Shown: positions 50,219-59,749 of the stretch, one piece after another
Numbering within the stretch: position 1 is the stretch's first letter
How the letters are laid out: each line of letters starts with the position of its first letter
NCBI GenBank assembly: GCA_035697485.1
Contig: DASSCU010000037.1
Location: 1 to 64,000 of the forward strand
Length of the DNA: 64,000 bases
Direction of reading: 5' to 3'
From: Actinomycetota bacterium
GTDB lineage: Bacteria; Actinomycetota; UBA4738; HRBIN12
The notes under the pieces: model-generated
Database searches by the model: none
Seen by the model: only the letters and a program-made list of their open reading frames with translations
Told to the model about the DNA's origin: nothing
Made by a program: the position numbers and the translations under genes

Positions 50219-53065
50219 CTACGGCAGCAGGGTGACGACCAGCTGGGGGGTGAACCCCGGATCGCCGTTGCGCGACGTCCACTTCGCCCCGTCGGTCGAG
50301 GGCGTGGTGATGCGGAGGCTGTACACGCCGTCGGCGCGGATCAGGCTCGAGAGGTCGACCTCGTACCAGGTGTTGGTGCCCACCGAACCGAGGGTGGCGA
50401 CAGGGGTGCCGACGGCCGCGGGAGCGTTGTCCCAGGTCACGCCCGTCTCGGTCCAGCTCGCATCCGACGTCGCCGAGAACACGCCCCCGGTGTCGGACGC
50501 ACCGACGTTGAACATGCGGAGCTTCGCCGTCGCGACGGTGCGCGGGCCGATGCCGGTCACCGAGAACTTCATCAGCCCGTGTTCGCTCGGGGAGGAGTCG
50601 ATCGAGAGCGACGAGCTCGTGCCGTAGTTCGTCGTCGGCGCCCCCGCGCGGATCGTGGCGTCGGCGGTCGGCGCGAACGTGAGCTCGCTTCCGGGTGCGG
50701 TCGTGGCGACCGCGGTGTTGGAGGCAGCCGAGACGTTCCCCGCGAGGTCGACGGCCCTGACCACGTACGAGTACGTCGATCCCGGCGTCAGCGACCCGTC
50801 GAGGTAGGTCGTGCCGTGGGCCGTGTCCACCGCGACGCCGTCGCGGACGATCGTGTAGTGGTCGACGGCGACGTCGTCGGTGCTGGCGGTCCATGACAGG
50901 TCGACCTGGTCGCCCCCGACCGGTGTCGCGACGAGGCCCGTCGGAGCCGTCGGCGGGGTCGAGTCGCCGTTCGATGGCCCGCCCGAGCTGATCGTGAAGG
51001 AGTCCGCGACGCTCCCGACGCTCGGCACGAAGGTGGCGTCCAGTCGATCGGCGGTCACCCTGTAGCTCATGATGCCGTTCCCGGCGCCGGCCGTCGTCGC
51101 GAAGTACGGAAGCTCAGGATCGTCGAGCTTGATCGAGGAGCCGGACCGCCCGAAGGTCCCGACCACCTGGACGACCGTCCCCGCGCCCTTGTCCATCAAT
51201 TCCGCGCCGCTGGCGGCGACGCAGTCCTGATCGAACCCGCCGAGCACGAACGACGGGCACGTCCCCGGCTGGAGGGCGAGTTGCTTGCTGCGTTGGTAGT
51301 TGTGGTGGTGTCCCCCGAGGATCAGGTCGACCTTCTTCTGGAGGAGGAGGTTGAACAACGGCTGGCCGATCGGACAGCCGGAGTTCGATGCGGAGATGCA
51401 CGGGTAGTGCATGCCGACGACGATCCACCGGATCCCCTCCGCGCGAGCTGCGTCGATCGAATCGGAGAGCCACCGGTAGTGGACGTCATTCATCCCGTAC
51501 GTGTAGTTGACGTTCTCGATCGTGAGGTCGGGCGAGATCATGAACACCCGCATCAGGGGAGCCCCCGCCGGGTAGTCGAAGTAGTACTCGGCGCCGTAGT
51601 CCCGTTCCACACCCAGGGTCGCTCCCAGCCGGTCCGGCAGGCACGCGGCATGGTTCATGATGTAGCCGTCGGCACCGTTCTGGTCCTCGTGGTTCCCGGC
51701 GACGATCTCGAAGGGGTACGTCGGACCGAGATCGGGCAACCCGGCCTTCACCCAGTCGCACCACGCTTCGTCGGTCGGCGTCTCGTCGTAGTCCAGATCG
51801 CCCAGCGCGAGGAAGAAGTCGGTCCCGGAAGCGTTCAGGGTCGCGAGGCTCGCGGTCGCCCTCGACGTCGTACCGAAGTCCCCCGCGGCGGCGAAGGTGA
51901 ACGACGTGGGCGCCGGGGGAGCGGGAGGGGTCGTCACGTCGGCGGGGTCCGAGGGAACCGACCGGTTCCCGGACGGATCCACCGCGACCACCGTGTATCG
52001 ATAGGTGGCCTCGGCGGTCACCCCGTCGTCGATGTACGTGGTGCCCGCGGTGGTGTCGATCTCAGCATCGTCGCGAACGATCAGGTACCCGGCCACGCCG
52101 ACGTCGTCATCGCTCGCCGTCCAGCTGAGGTCCACGCGGGTCGGACCGGTCGCCGTGGCCACCAGGCCGGTCGGGGCCGTGGGTGGGTCGACGTCAACCA
52201 CGTTGTCGACGAGCACCGCGACCGGCTGAGAGGCGCCCGCGTTCCCGACGGCATCTCGTGCGATCGCCGTGAGCTCGTGGGCGCCGTTGGCGACGGAGGA
52301 CGAATCCCATGGGATCACGTAGGGAGCGGTCGAGTCGGTCCCGACGGTCTGGCCGTCGACCTGCAGGTCCACAGCGACGACCCCCACGTCGTCCGTGGCG
52401 TCCACCCCGACGTCGATCGACCCGTTGACGGTCGCGCCCGGGGAGGGCGAGGTGATCGAGGCGGTCGGTGTCGCCACGTCCGGCGATGGAGCGACCGTGA
52501 CCACGAGTTCCGGCCGGAAGCCCACCTTCCCTTCCTTCGACCTGAAGGAGATCTTGTTGCTCGTCGGGGTGGCGATCCGCAGGCCGAACTGGCCGTCTCC
52601 GGTCACGAGCGTGGACAGGTCGACCTCGTGCCAGGTGGCGGTCGTGATCGCGCCCAGCGTGGCCAGCGGCGTGGGGTCGGCCGGCGGCGCCGTGTTCCAG
52701 TTCATCGTGCTCTCGCTCCACGTCGTGTTCGCCACACGGGAGAACACGCCGCCGACGGACGCGCCATCGGTCACGTAGAGACGGAGCTTCGCACTCTCGA
52801 CGATGTCGGTACCCACGCCCGAGACGGTGAACCGCATGAAGGAGTACCGCACGGGTGAGTTGTCGGCCGCGAGCGATGTCTCCGAGCCACCGGTCGCTGT
52901 CGGCTGATCGGCCCGCACCGTCGTATCGGCGGCCGGCAGGAAGGAGAGGATCCTGGGCGCTGCGGGAGCCGGCAGAGCGGTCAGCAGGCTCGCGACCATG
53001 GCGGAGAGCGTGAGTGCGACGAAGATCGCCGATCGCGTCCCTCTCTTACCGTCGCCGCGTCGCAC
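50219..53065 (-). CDS. Large secreted multidomain metallophosphoesterase with DNRLRE and FN3 modules
   Basis: 948 aa. Signal peptide 1-37 (ALPAPAAP cleavage). DNRLRE/CBM96-like domain about 45-195; Ig-like 200-295; FN3 300-385; calcineurin-type metallophosphoesterase 388-690 with GDFG, LGDLDYD, GNHED, GMHYP and GGHHHNYQRS; FN3 705-790; second DNRLRE 795-948 ending QLVVTLLP. GTG 53065 is chosen because a minus-strand -10 TAGGGT (53078-53073) ends 7 nt upstream, giving a leaderless gene. Likely a surface or matrix-attached phosphatase/nucleotidase. Confidence 0.86.
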   Translation of the reverse strand: MRRGDGKRGTRSAIFVALTLSAMVASLLTALPAPAAPRILSFLPAADTTVRADQPTATGGSETSLAADNSPVRYSFMRFTVSGVGTDIVESAKLRLYVTDGASVGGVFSRVANTTWSESTMNWNTAPPADPTPLATLGAITTATWHEVDLSTLVTGDGQFGLRIATPTSNKISFRSKEGKVGFRPELVVTVAPSPDVATPTASITSPSPGATVNGSIDVGVDATDDVGVVAVDLQVDGQTVGTDSTAPYVIPWDSSSVANGAHELTAIARDAVGNAGASQPVAVLVDNVVDVDPPTAPTGLVATATGPTRVDLSWTASDDDVGVAGYLIVRDDAEIDTTAGTTYIDDGVTAEATYRYTVVAVDPSGNRSVPSDPADVTTPPAPPAPTSFTFAAAGDFGTTSRATASLATLNASGTDFFLALGDLDYDETPTDEAWCDWVKAGLPDLGPTYPFEIVAGNHEDQNGADGYIMNHAACLPDRLGATLGVERDYGAEYYFDYPAGAPLMRVFMISPDLTIENVNYTYGMNDVHYRWLSDSIDAARAEGIRWIVVGMHYPCISASNSGCPIGQPLFNLLLQKKVDLILGGHHHNYQRSKQLALQPGTCPSFVLGGFDQDCVAASGAELMDKGAGTVVQVVGTFGRSGSSIKLDDPELPYFATTAGAGNGIMSYRVTADRLDATFVPSVGSVADSFTISSGGPSNGDSTPPTAPTGLVATPVGGDQVDLSWTASTDDVAVDHYTIVRDGVAVDTAHGTTYLDGSLTPGSTYSYVVRAVDLAGNVSAASNTAVATTAPGSELTFAPTADATIRAGAPTTNYGTSSSLSIDSSPSEHGLMKFSVTGIGPRTVATAKLRMFNVGASDTGGVFSATSDASWTETGVTWDNAPAAVGTPVATLGSVGTNTWYEVDLSSLIRADGVYSLRITTPSTDGAKWTSRNGDPGFTPQLVVTLLP

Positions 53066-53072
53066 GCTCCGG

Positions 53073-53078
53073 ACCCTA
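53073..53078 (-). promoter_or_regulatory. -10 box for the secreted phosphoesterase
   Basis: TAGGGT on the minus strand, 7 nt before GTG 53065 and 42 bp from the centre of palindrome site 5. Confidence 0.65.
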
Positions 53079-53112
53079 TCCAGCGGCCGCGGCCCCCACC
53101 CCATGCATGTCG

Positions 53113-53127
53113 CGTATGCCCGCTACG
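53113..53127 (-). promoter_or_regulatory. EPS palindrome, site 5
   Basis: CGTATGCCCGCTACG, with symmetry extending to GCGTA and TACGC. Centre 53120, 42 bp from the minus-strand -10 at 53078. Its spacer is identical to that of site 1, sixteen kilobases away. Confidence 0.78.
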
Positions 53128-53165
53128 CATCCGGTCCGTCGGCCGGTGCGCTCCCGATCGCTTCC

Positions 53166-53180
53166 CGTAGCGCATCTACG
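53166..53180 (+). promoter_or_regulatory. EPS palindrome, site 6
   Basis: CGTAGCGCATCTACG, a perfect CGTAG-N5-CTACG. Centre 53173; 42 bp downstream lies GAGACT (53215-53220), a weak -10 for the plus-strand glycosylphosphotransferase. It is 53 bp (five helical turns) from site 5, so the divergent promoters may be bound cooperatively. Confidence 0.7.
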
Positions 53181-53339
53181 ACGATCCACGGATGCTCCGT
53201 CGCCGTCCGAGGGCGAGACTCCCTGCTACGTCGTGGCCCGGGGCACCCGATTGTCTTCCGGGCGGCGCGAGACGGAGGTCGGGCGCGCGTGGAGATCGCA
53301 CAGCGGAGAACGGGCATGGCCCCGAGGGGGCGGTAGCAC

Positions 53340-54695
53340 GTGGCGGTGCATCCCCTTCCCGCGGCATCGACGGTCAGAGGCCAGGCGCTCGACCGTGGCT
53401 GGCTCCTGCGGGCCGCCGTCCCGGTGACCGACGTCTGCGCACTCGCCGCCGCCGTCGTGATCGCGGGGGTCACTCCCTGGAGCATCCTCTACACCGGCAT
53501 CGTCCTGTTGGGGATGCATCTCGATCCGGCACGCGCGGGGAGGATCTGTCCGCAGCTGTCGACCGACGCCGGATGGCTGCTCGCGAGGGGAGCTGCGCCC
53601 CTGATCGTGCTCATGCCGGCGGCGGCGGCACTCGGCGCCGATCCGAACTGGGCCTTGTTGGGCCCGATGACCGTCACCCTGCTCCTCCTCGGGCGCGGAG
53701 CGGCCTATGCGCTCGCACGCAGGGCACGGGCCGAGGGCGTGCTCGCCGAGCCCACGCTCATCGTGGGTGCCGGCGAGGTCGCGGACCGACTGGCCGACGT
53801 CCTCTCCCAGCACCCGGAGTACGGCCTGCGTCTCGTCGGCTCCGTCGACGCCGAGGGACGCAGGGTGGGGAACCTGCCGTTGCTGGGGGATCCGCGCGAC
53901 ATCGGGAAGCTCATCGAGGCCCAGGGCGTGCGTCGCGTCGTGATCGCCTTCGGCGTCTCGGAGCGGGAGCTGGTCGCCGCCTTGCGGTCGGCCGAACGGT
54001 CGTCCGCGGAGTTCCACGTCGTGCCGCGCCTCTGGGAGGCCAGCGCCATGGCCCCGGGGGCGGGCAACGTGGACGACGTCTGGGGCATCCCGCTCGTGCA
54101 GCTGCGCCGACCGACGACGCGTTCACGAAACCAGCTCGTGAAGCGGTGCTTCGATGTCGTGGTGGCCTCGCTGCTGCTGCTGCTGACCTCGCCGCTCTTG
54201 TTGCTGCTCGCGATCGCCGTTCGGCTCTCCGGCCCGGGTCCGATCCTGTTCCGTCAGAAGCGCGTGGGCCTCGACGGCACGCCGTTCGAGATCCTGAAGT
54301 TCCGTTCGATGCACGAGATCGCGGACTCGGACACGAGATGGACGGTCGGCGACGACGGGGTCACCCGCGTCGGCAAGGTGCTGCGCACCACGAGCCTGGA
54401 CGAGTTGCCGCAGCTGGTGAACGTGCTGAGAGGCGAGATGTCGATCGTCGGTCCCCGCCCGGAGCGGCCGCACTTCGCCGATTCGTTCGCCGCGAGGGTG
54501 CCCCGGTACGAGGACCGGCATCGCGTGCGTGCCGGCATGACCGGGCTCCCACAGGTCTGCGGTCTGCGCGGTGACACATCGATCGACGATCGCGTTCGCT
54601 TCGACAACGCCTACATTGAGGGATGGAGCCTCTGGGCGGACTGCTCGATCGTGGTCCGGACCGCGAAGTGCGTCCTGACTGGACAGGGTGCGTGA
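53340..54695 (+). CDS. Exopolysaccharide polyprenyl glycosylphosphotransferase
   Basis: 451 aa. N-terminal hydrophobic helices (about 20-120), a Rossmann-like CoA-binding region (TLIVGAGEVADRLADVL), and the C-terminal bacterial sugar transferase domain starting at KRCFDVVVASLLLLLTSPLL. Catalytic motifs KRVGLDGTPFEILKFRSM, TSLDELPQLVNVLRGEMS and VGPRPERPHF are complete. It transfers the first sugar-1-P onto undecaprenyl phosphate. GTG start; its stop overlaps the sulfotransferase GTG. Confidence 0.93.
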   Translation: MAVHPLPAASTVRGQALDRGWLLRAAVPVTDVCALAAAVVIAGVTPWSILYTGIVLLGMHLDPARAGRICPQLSTDAGWLLARGAAPLIVLMPAAAALGADPNWALLGPMTVTLLLLGRGAAYALARRARAEGVLAEPTLIVGAGEVADRLADVLSQHPEYGLRLVGSVDAEGRRVGNLPLLGDPRDIGKLIEAQGVRRVVIAFGVSERELVAALRSAERSSAEFHVVPRLWEASAMAPGAGNVDDVWGIPLVQLRRPTTRSRNQLVKRCFDVVVASLLLLLTSPLLLLLAIAVRLSGPGPILFRQKRVGLDGTPFEILKFRSMHEIADSDTRWTVGDDGVTRVGKVLRTTSLDELPQLVNVLRGEMSIVGPRPERPHFADSFAARVPRYEDRHRVRAGMTGLPQVCGLRGDTSIDDRVRFDNAYIEGWSLWADCSIVVRTAKCVLTGQGA

Positions 54696-55600
54696 GCACA
54701 CGCCTCTCCCGACCCCCCGCCCTCGACGAGCGAGGTGGAGCCCTGCCCAACTTCCTGCTCATCGGGGCGATGAAGTGCGGCACGACGAGCCTGTATCACT
54801 ACCTGCGTGATCACCCCCAGGTCTTCATGCCGTCGATCAAGGCGCCGGAGTTCTTCGCGGAGGAAGGCAACTGGGGCCGAGGGATCGGGTGGTACCGACG
54901 ACAGTTCGAGGGAGCCCCGCCCGGTGTCGTCGCGATCGGCGAGGCATCGAACGTGTACACGAAGTACCCGCGATACCAGGGCGTCCCGGCCCGCATCGCC
55001 GACCACATCCCCCACGCTCGCCTCCTGTACGTGGTCCGAGATCCGATCGACCGGATCCGTTCCCATTACCAGACCCGCCTCACCGAGGGAACGGAGCGAG
55101 CGCCGATCGGCCGTGCGGTGCGCGAGAACCCGATCTACCTCGACTACAGCCGATACGCGATGCAGCTGGATCGTTATCTCGACCATTTTCCCCGCGAGCA
55201 GCTGCTGGTCATCACGGCCGAGGACCTGCGCGGCGATCGTCGCGAGGCGATCAAGCAGGTCTACGCGTTCCTAGGGGTCCGCCCCGATCATGTCCCCGAC
55301 GACATCGATCGGACCTTCTACGAGACGAGGCACCGCGCGCCGAGGTCACCGGTGCCGCTGTGGCTCCGCAAGGGGCTGAAGCGTCATCTGCCGGCGGCCA
55401 AGCGCGCGAAGGAGCTCGAGAACAACGTGATCCGCGCCCTCCGGAGCATCCGCCGCACGTCCGAGGCGCCGCCGCAGCTGCCCGACCGACTGGTGATCCC
55501 CGACGAGGTGCGCGCCGAGCTCTCCGACGCTCTGCGCGAGGACGTGCGGAGGGTCCGCACCTTCCTCGGGCCCGATTTCGACGGTTGGGGGATCGCTTGA
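54692..55600 (+). CDS. PAPS-dependent sulfotransferase
   Basis: 302-aa cytosolic sulfotransferase-1 family protein. 5'-phosphosulfate loop NFLLIGAMKCGTTSLYHYL (Lys28), acceptor-side IGEASNVYTKYP, and 3'-phosphate loop VVRDPIDRIRSHY, followed by the helix RYAMQLDRYLDHFPREQLLV, match heparan-sulfate-type sulfotransferases. It would transfer sulfate from PAPS to a sugar. GTG 54692 overlaps the preceding stop, so it is cotranslated with the priming transferase. cysC 8 kb downstream could supply PAPS. Confidence 0.9.
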   Translation: MSTRLSRPPALDERGGALPNFLLIGAMKCGTTSLYHYLRDHPQVFMPSIKAPEFFAEEGNWGRGIGWYRRQFEGAPPGVVAIGEASNVYTKYPRYQGVPARIADHIPHARLLYVVRDPIDRIRSHYQTRLTEGTERAPIGRAVRENPIYLDYSRYAMQLDRYLDHFPREQLLVITAEDLRGDRREAIKQVYAFLGVRPDHVPDDIDRTFYETRHRAPRSPVPLWLRKGLKRHLPAAKRAKELENNVIRALRSIRRTSEAPPQLPDRLVIPDEVRAELSDALREDVRRVRTFLGPDFDGWGIA

Positions 55601-55857
55601 ACCAGAGCCATGACGAGGCGATGCGTAGGCCGAGGAGCCTGCGCGCCCGGATTTCCTACGTCATCGGCACGGTCCCCTCGACGTTCATCGCTGTTACAGA
55701 TGCGGGGTTGGCCTGCTGACCCGATGGATCCGGAGGGGGAGCGGGAGAGGCCTCGCGTCGGGGAGCGGCAGGGCCGTCGGCGTGAGCATGCCTTGAAGGG
55801 GCATCCCGCCGGGGCGGCGTTGCTGCGTGAGGAACCGGCCATGGGGAGGGTCAGGGG
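55601..55857 (+). other. 257-bp leader or spacer, no confirmed gene
   Basis: No convincing ORF. The sequence is GC-rich and purine-biased, with several short stems (for example CATGCC with GGCATC-like pairs near 55788-55806). TTACAG (55692-55697) is the only -10-like box. It may be a structured 5' leader of the secreted protein at 55858; no known riboswitch fold could be matched by eye. Confidence 0.4.
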
Positions 55858-57456
55858 ATGCGGGGTCGAGCTCGGCGATCGGTCGCACGCTCACTGAGCG
55901 TGGTTCTTGCCTTGGCGGTGGTCGGGACGGGCACCGCGCACGCCCTGATCAGCACGAGTCAGCCACAGCTCACCCTCAACCACCTGATCCGAACGTCGCC
56001 GTTCCAGGGATCCTCGACCTCGGTCCGTGACAACGAAGGCAGCGCGTACGTCGCGAGCGACGACGCCCTGTGGATGGCGTCCGACAACGACGACGCGCTG
56101 TTCGAGGTCGACCGCACGACGGGAGCGCTGCGCCGGAAGATCGCGCAGTCGGACTTCATCAACGCGCCTCGCTTCGGGGTCGGCGGCACGGCCGGTCAGG
56201 CGCGCACCGAGGACCTCGAGGCGCTCGCCTACGACGCGAACGCCGACATCCTCTACGCCTTCTCCGGGAGCACGAGCGCGACCCCGACCGTGTTCCGTCT
56301 GACACGAGGCGGCAACAACCGATTCCAGGTGCAGTCGTGGCAGCCGATGCCGTCGGAGTGGACCGGTGCGGGGTGGCGCTCGGCCGACGGCCTCACCTAC
56401 GTGGCGAACGGCTCGACGATCCGCACCTATGACTTCACCACGAACACCTTCGGGCCCTCGTTCTCGATCTCGGGGCTCTCCAAGATCTTCGGCGTCGACT
56501 TCGACGACGCGACCGGCGACCTGCTGGCCGTCAACGGCAGCGAGCGCCTCTACCGGGCGTCGATGGCCACCAGGACGCTCCTGCCCGGTTGGAGCGGCAT
56601 CAGCCTCACCGGTCTCGGCCTCCTCGACACCCGGGCGGTCGAGGTCATCGGCGAACAGGTGCTCGTCACCGACGGCGCCGACTCCAGCGCGCGGCCGACA
56701 TCGGATCCCAAGTCCCACGCCGTCTTCGTGCTCGACGTGACCGGACCCGGCGGCTCGGCCCCGACCGCGAGCTTCATCGCCACGCCGACAAGCGGAGGTG
56801 CGCCTCTCGTCGTCAACTTCACGGACACGAGCAGCGGCTCGCCGACGAGCTGGGCTTGGACCTTCGGGGACGGCGGCACGTCGACCGTGCGCTCGCCCTC
56901 GCACACGTACAACACGACCGGGACATTCACCGCAACCTTGATCGCGACGAACGCCCTTGGGTCCAGCTCGACCTCGCAGACGATCACCGTCAGCACCGCG
57001 GCCGTCATCGCCCCTTCCGACGACGCCCAGGTCAACCTGTCGGGGACGGCGGTTTCGGGGTCCGCTCCGAGCTTCAGCGTGGACGGCTCGCCGGTGAGCG
57101 ACGGCCTGCTCAAGTTCAACGTCAACGTCTCCGGCCAGATCACAGGCGCCAAGCTCCGCCTGTTCTGCGTGGATTCCTCCTCCGCGGGCGGCACCTTCTA
57201 CGCCGCCGCCGAGACCAACCCACCGTGGAGCGAGGGCACGGTGACGTGGGCGACCGCCCCGGTCGCCGGTGCGAGCTACGGCTCCCTGGGCGCGGTCAGT
57301 GCGGGGACCTGGTACGAGGTCGACCTCACGGCCCTCGTGACGGCGAACGGCACCTACAGCCTCCGGATCAAGAACGCCTCGAGCAACGGCGCCGACTACG
57401 CCACGAAGGAGGGGGCGGCCGGATCCGCTCCCCAGCTCGTGGTGACGACCGCCTGA
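55858..57456 (+). CDS. Secreted PKD- and DNRLRE-domain protein
   Basis: 532 aa. Signal peptide 1-30 (GTAHA cleavage). Residues 35-295: beta-rich region with repeats of DALFEVDRTTGALRRKIAQ style, propeller-like (SMP/NHL-like). PKD domain 300-380 with SWAWTFGDGGTST. DNRLRE/CBM96-like domain 385-532 ending PQLVVTTA, the same module as in the phosphoesterase at 50219. GGGGA-rich RBS; ATG 55858. Probably part of the extracellular matrix. Confidence 0.85.
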   Translation: MRGRARRSVARSLSVVLALAVVGTGTAHALISTSQPQLTLNHLIRTSPFQGSSTSVRDNEGSAYVASDDALWMASDNDDALFEVDRTTGALRRKIAQSDFINAPRFGVGGTAGQARTEDLEALAYDANADILYAFSGSTSATPTVFRLTRGGNNRFQVQSWQPMPSEWTGAGWRSADGLTYVANGSTIRTYDFTTNTFGPSFSISGLSKIFGVDFDDATGDLLAVNGSERLYRASMATRTLLPGWSGISLTGLGLLDTRAVEVIGEQVLVTDGADSSARPTSDPKSHAVFVLDVTGPGGSAPTASFIATPTSGGAPLVVNFTDTSSGSPTSWAWTFGDGGTSTVRSPSHTYNTTGTFTATLIATNALGSSSTSQTITVSTAAVIAPSDDAQVNLSGTAVSGSAPSFSVDGSPVSDGLLKFNVNVSGQITGAKLRLFCVDSSSAGGTFYAAAETNPPWSEGTVTWATAPVAGASYGSLGAVSAGTWYEVDLTALVTANGTYSLRIKNASSNGADYATKEGAAGSAPQLVVTTA

Positions 57457-57534
57457 TCAGCCTCGACTTCGTTCGGCCACGCGGCTCCTGGCCGCGACGG
57501 GGTCCGTCCAGCTCGCCTGAACCCGTCGCCGACG

Positions 57535-57564
57535 TTGACCACTTGGCACTCCCGTGGCTATCCT
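57535..57564 (+). promoter_or_regulatory. groESL promoter
   Basis: -35 TTGACC (57535-57540), 18-nt spacer, -10 TATCCT (57559-57564). CIRCE begins 2 bp downstream, so HrcA would cover the transcription start. Confidence 0.85.
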
Positions 57565-57565
57565 G

Positions 57566-57592
57566 TTAGCACTCACCCGGCGTGAGTGCTAA
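57566..57592 (+). promoter_or_regulatory. CIRCE operator (HrcA binding site)
   Basis: Perfect TTAGCACTC-N9-GAGTGCTAA. Repression by HrcA with induction by heat or misfolded protein is the known mechanism; hrcA itself is not in the window. Confidence 0.96.
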
Positions 57593-57635
57593 CGAGACGG
57601 GACGGACCGCAGACCGCAAGGAGGAGACGAGTCAG

Positions 57636-57935
57636 ATGGCGGACTTCAAGCTGAAGCCTCTCGACGACCGCATCATCGTGCAGGCCAACGAGGGTGACCA
57701 GACCACCGCGTCGGGCCTGGTGATCCCCGACACCGCGAAGGAGAAGCCCCAGGAGGGCACCGTGGTCGCGGTCGGCCCGGGCCGCTTCAACGAGGACGGC
57801 GACGAGCGCGTGCCGATGGACGTCGCGGTCGGCGACACGGTGATCTACTCGAAGTACGGCGGCACCGAGGTCAAGGTCGAGGGCGAGGACTATCTGATCC
57901 TGTCGGCCCGCGACGTGCTGGCCGTCGTCTCGTAG
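57636..57935 (+). CDS. groES: Co-chaperonin GroES
   Basis: GroES (99 aa) caps the GroEL folding chamber. [20 protein letters not shown], the mobile-loop [15 protein letters not shown], and [20 protein letters not shown] are canonical. ATG 57636 is preceded by AAGGAGG about 12 nt upstream; an in-frame upstream codon (57582) lies inside CIRCE and was excluded. Confidence 0.98.
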   Translation: MADFKLKPLDDRIIVQANEGDQTTASGLVIPDTAKEKPQEGTVVAVGPGRFNEDGDERVPMDVAVGDTVIYSKYGGTEVKVEGEDYLILSARDVLAVVS

Positions 57936-57956
57936 GGAACACACCGTTGGGAACCC

Positions 57957-57985
57957 GGGACCCGCACGCACGAGCGTCGGGTCCC
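57957..57985 (+). promoter_or_regulatory. Hairpin between groES and groEL
   Basis: GGGACCCG (57957-57964) pairs with CGGGTCCC (57978-57985); ACG/CGT inside extend the stem. No T-run. Such intercistronic hairpins mark RNA processing or partial attenuation that changes GroES:GroEL ratio. Confidence 0.6.
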
Positions 57986-57996
57986 ATCCCGTCTGA

Positions 57997-59646
<1,650 letters not shown>

Positions 59647-59689
59647 CCGACGCACGCGGCGGGCATCGGTGCCGCCGTGGGAAGCACCT

Positions 59690-59720
59690 CGTGGGGCGGG
59701 CCATCTCGGCCCGCCCCACG
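59690..59720 (+). terminator. Terminator hairpin after groEL
   Basis: 13-bp perfect stem: CGTGGGGCGGGCC (59690-59702) with GGCCCGCCCCACG (59708-59720), loop ATCTC. Confidence 0.88.
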
Positions 59721-59736
59721 CGTGTTCCCTCAGGAA

Positions 59737-59742
59737 TACACT
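59737..59742 (+). promoter_or_regulatory. -10 box for the dehydrogenase gene
   Basis: TACACT ends 7 nt before ATG 59750; no Shine-Dalgarno, leaderless spacing. Confidence 0.6.
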
Positions 59743-59749
59743 CACCCCG

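Noticed and set aside
55610-55897. 95-codon frame across the spacer before the PKD protein
   Set aside because: Arg/Gly-rich low-complexity translation, no family match and it overlaps the signal peptide region of the real gene in another frame.
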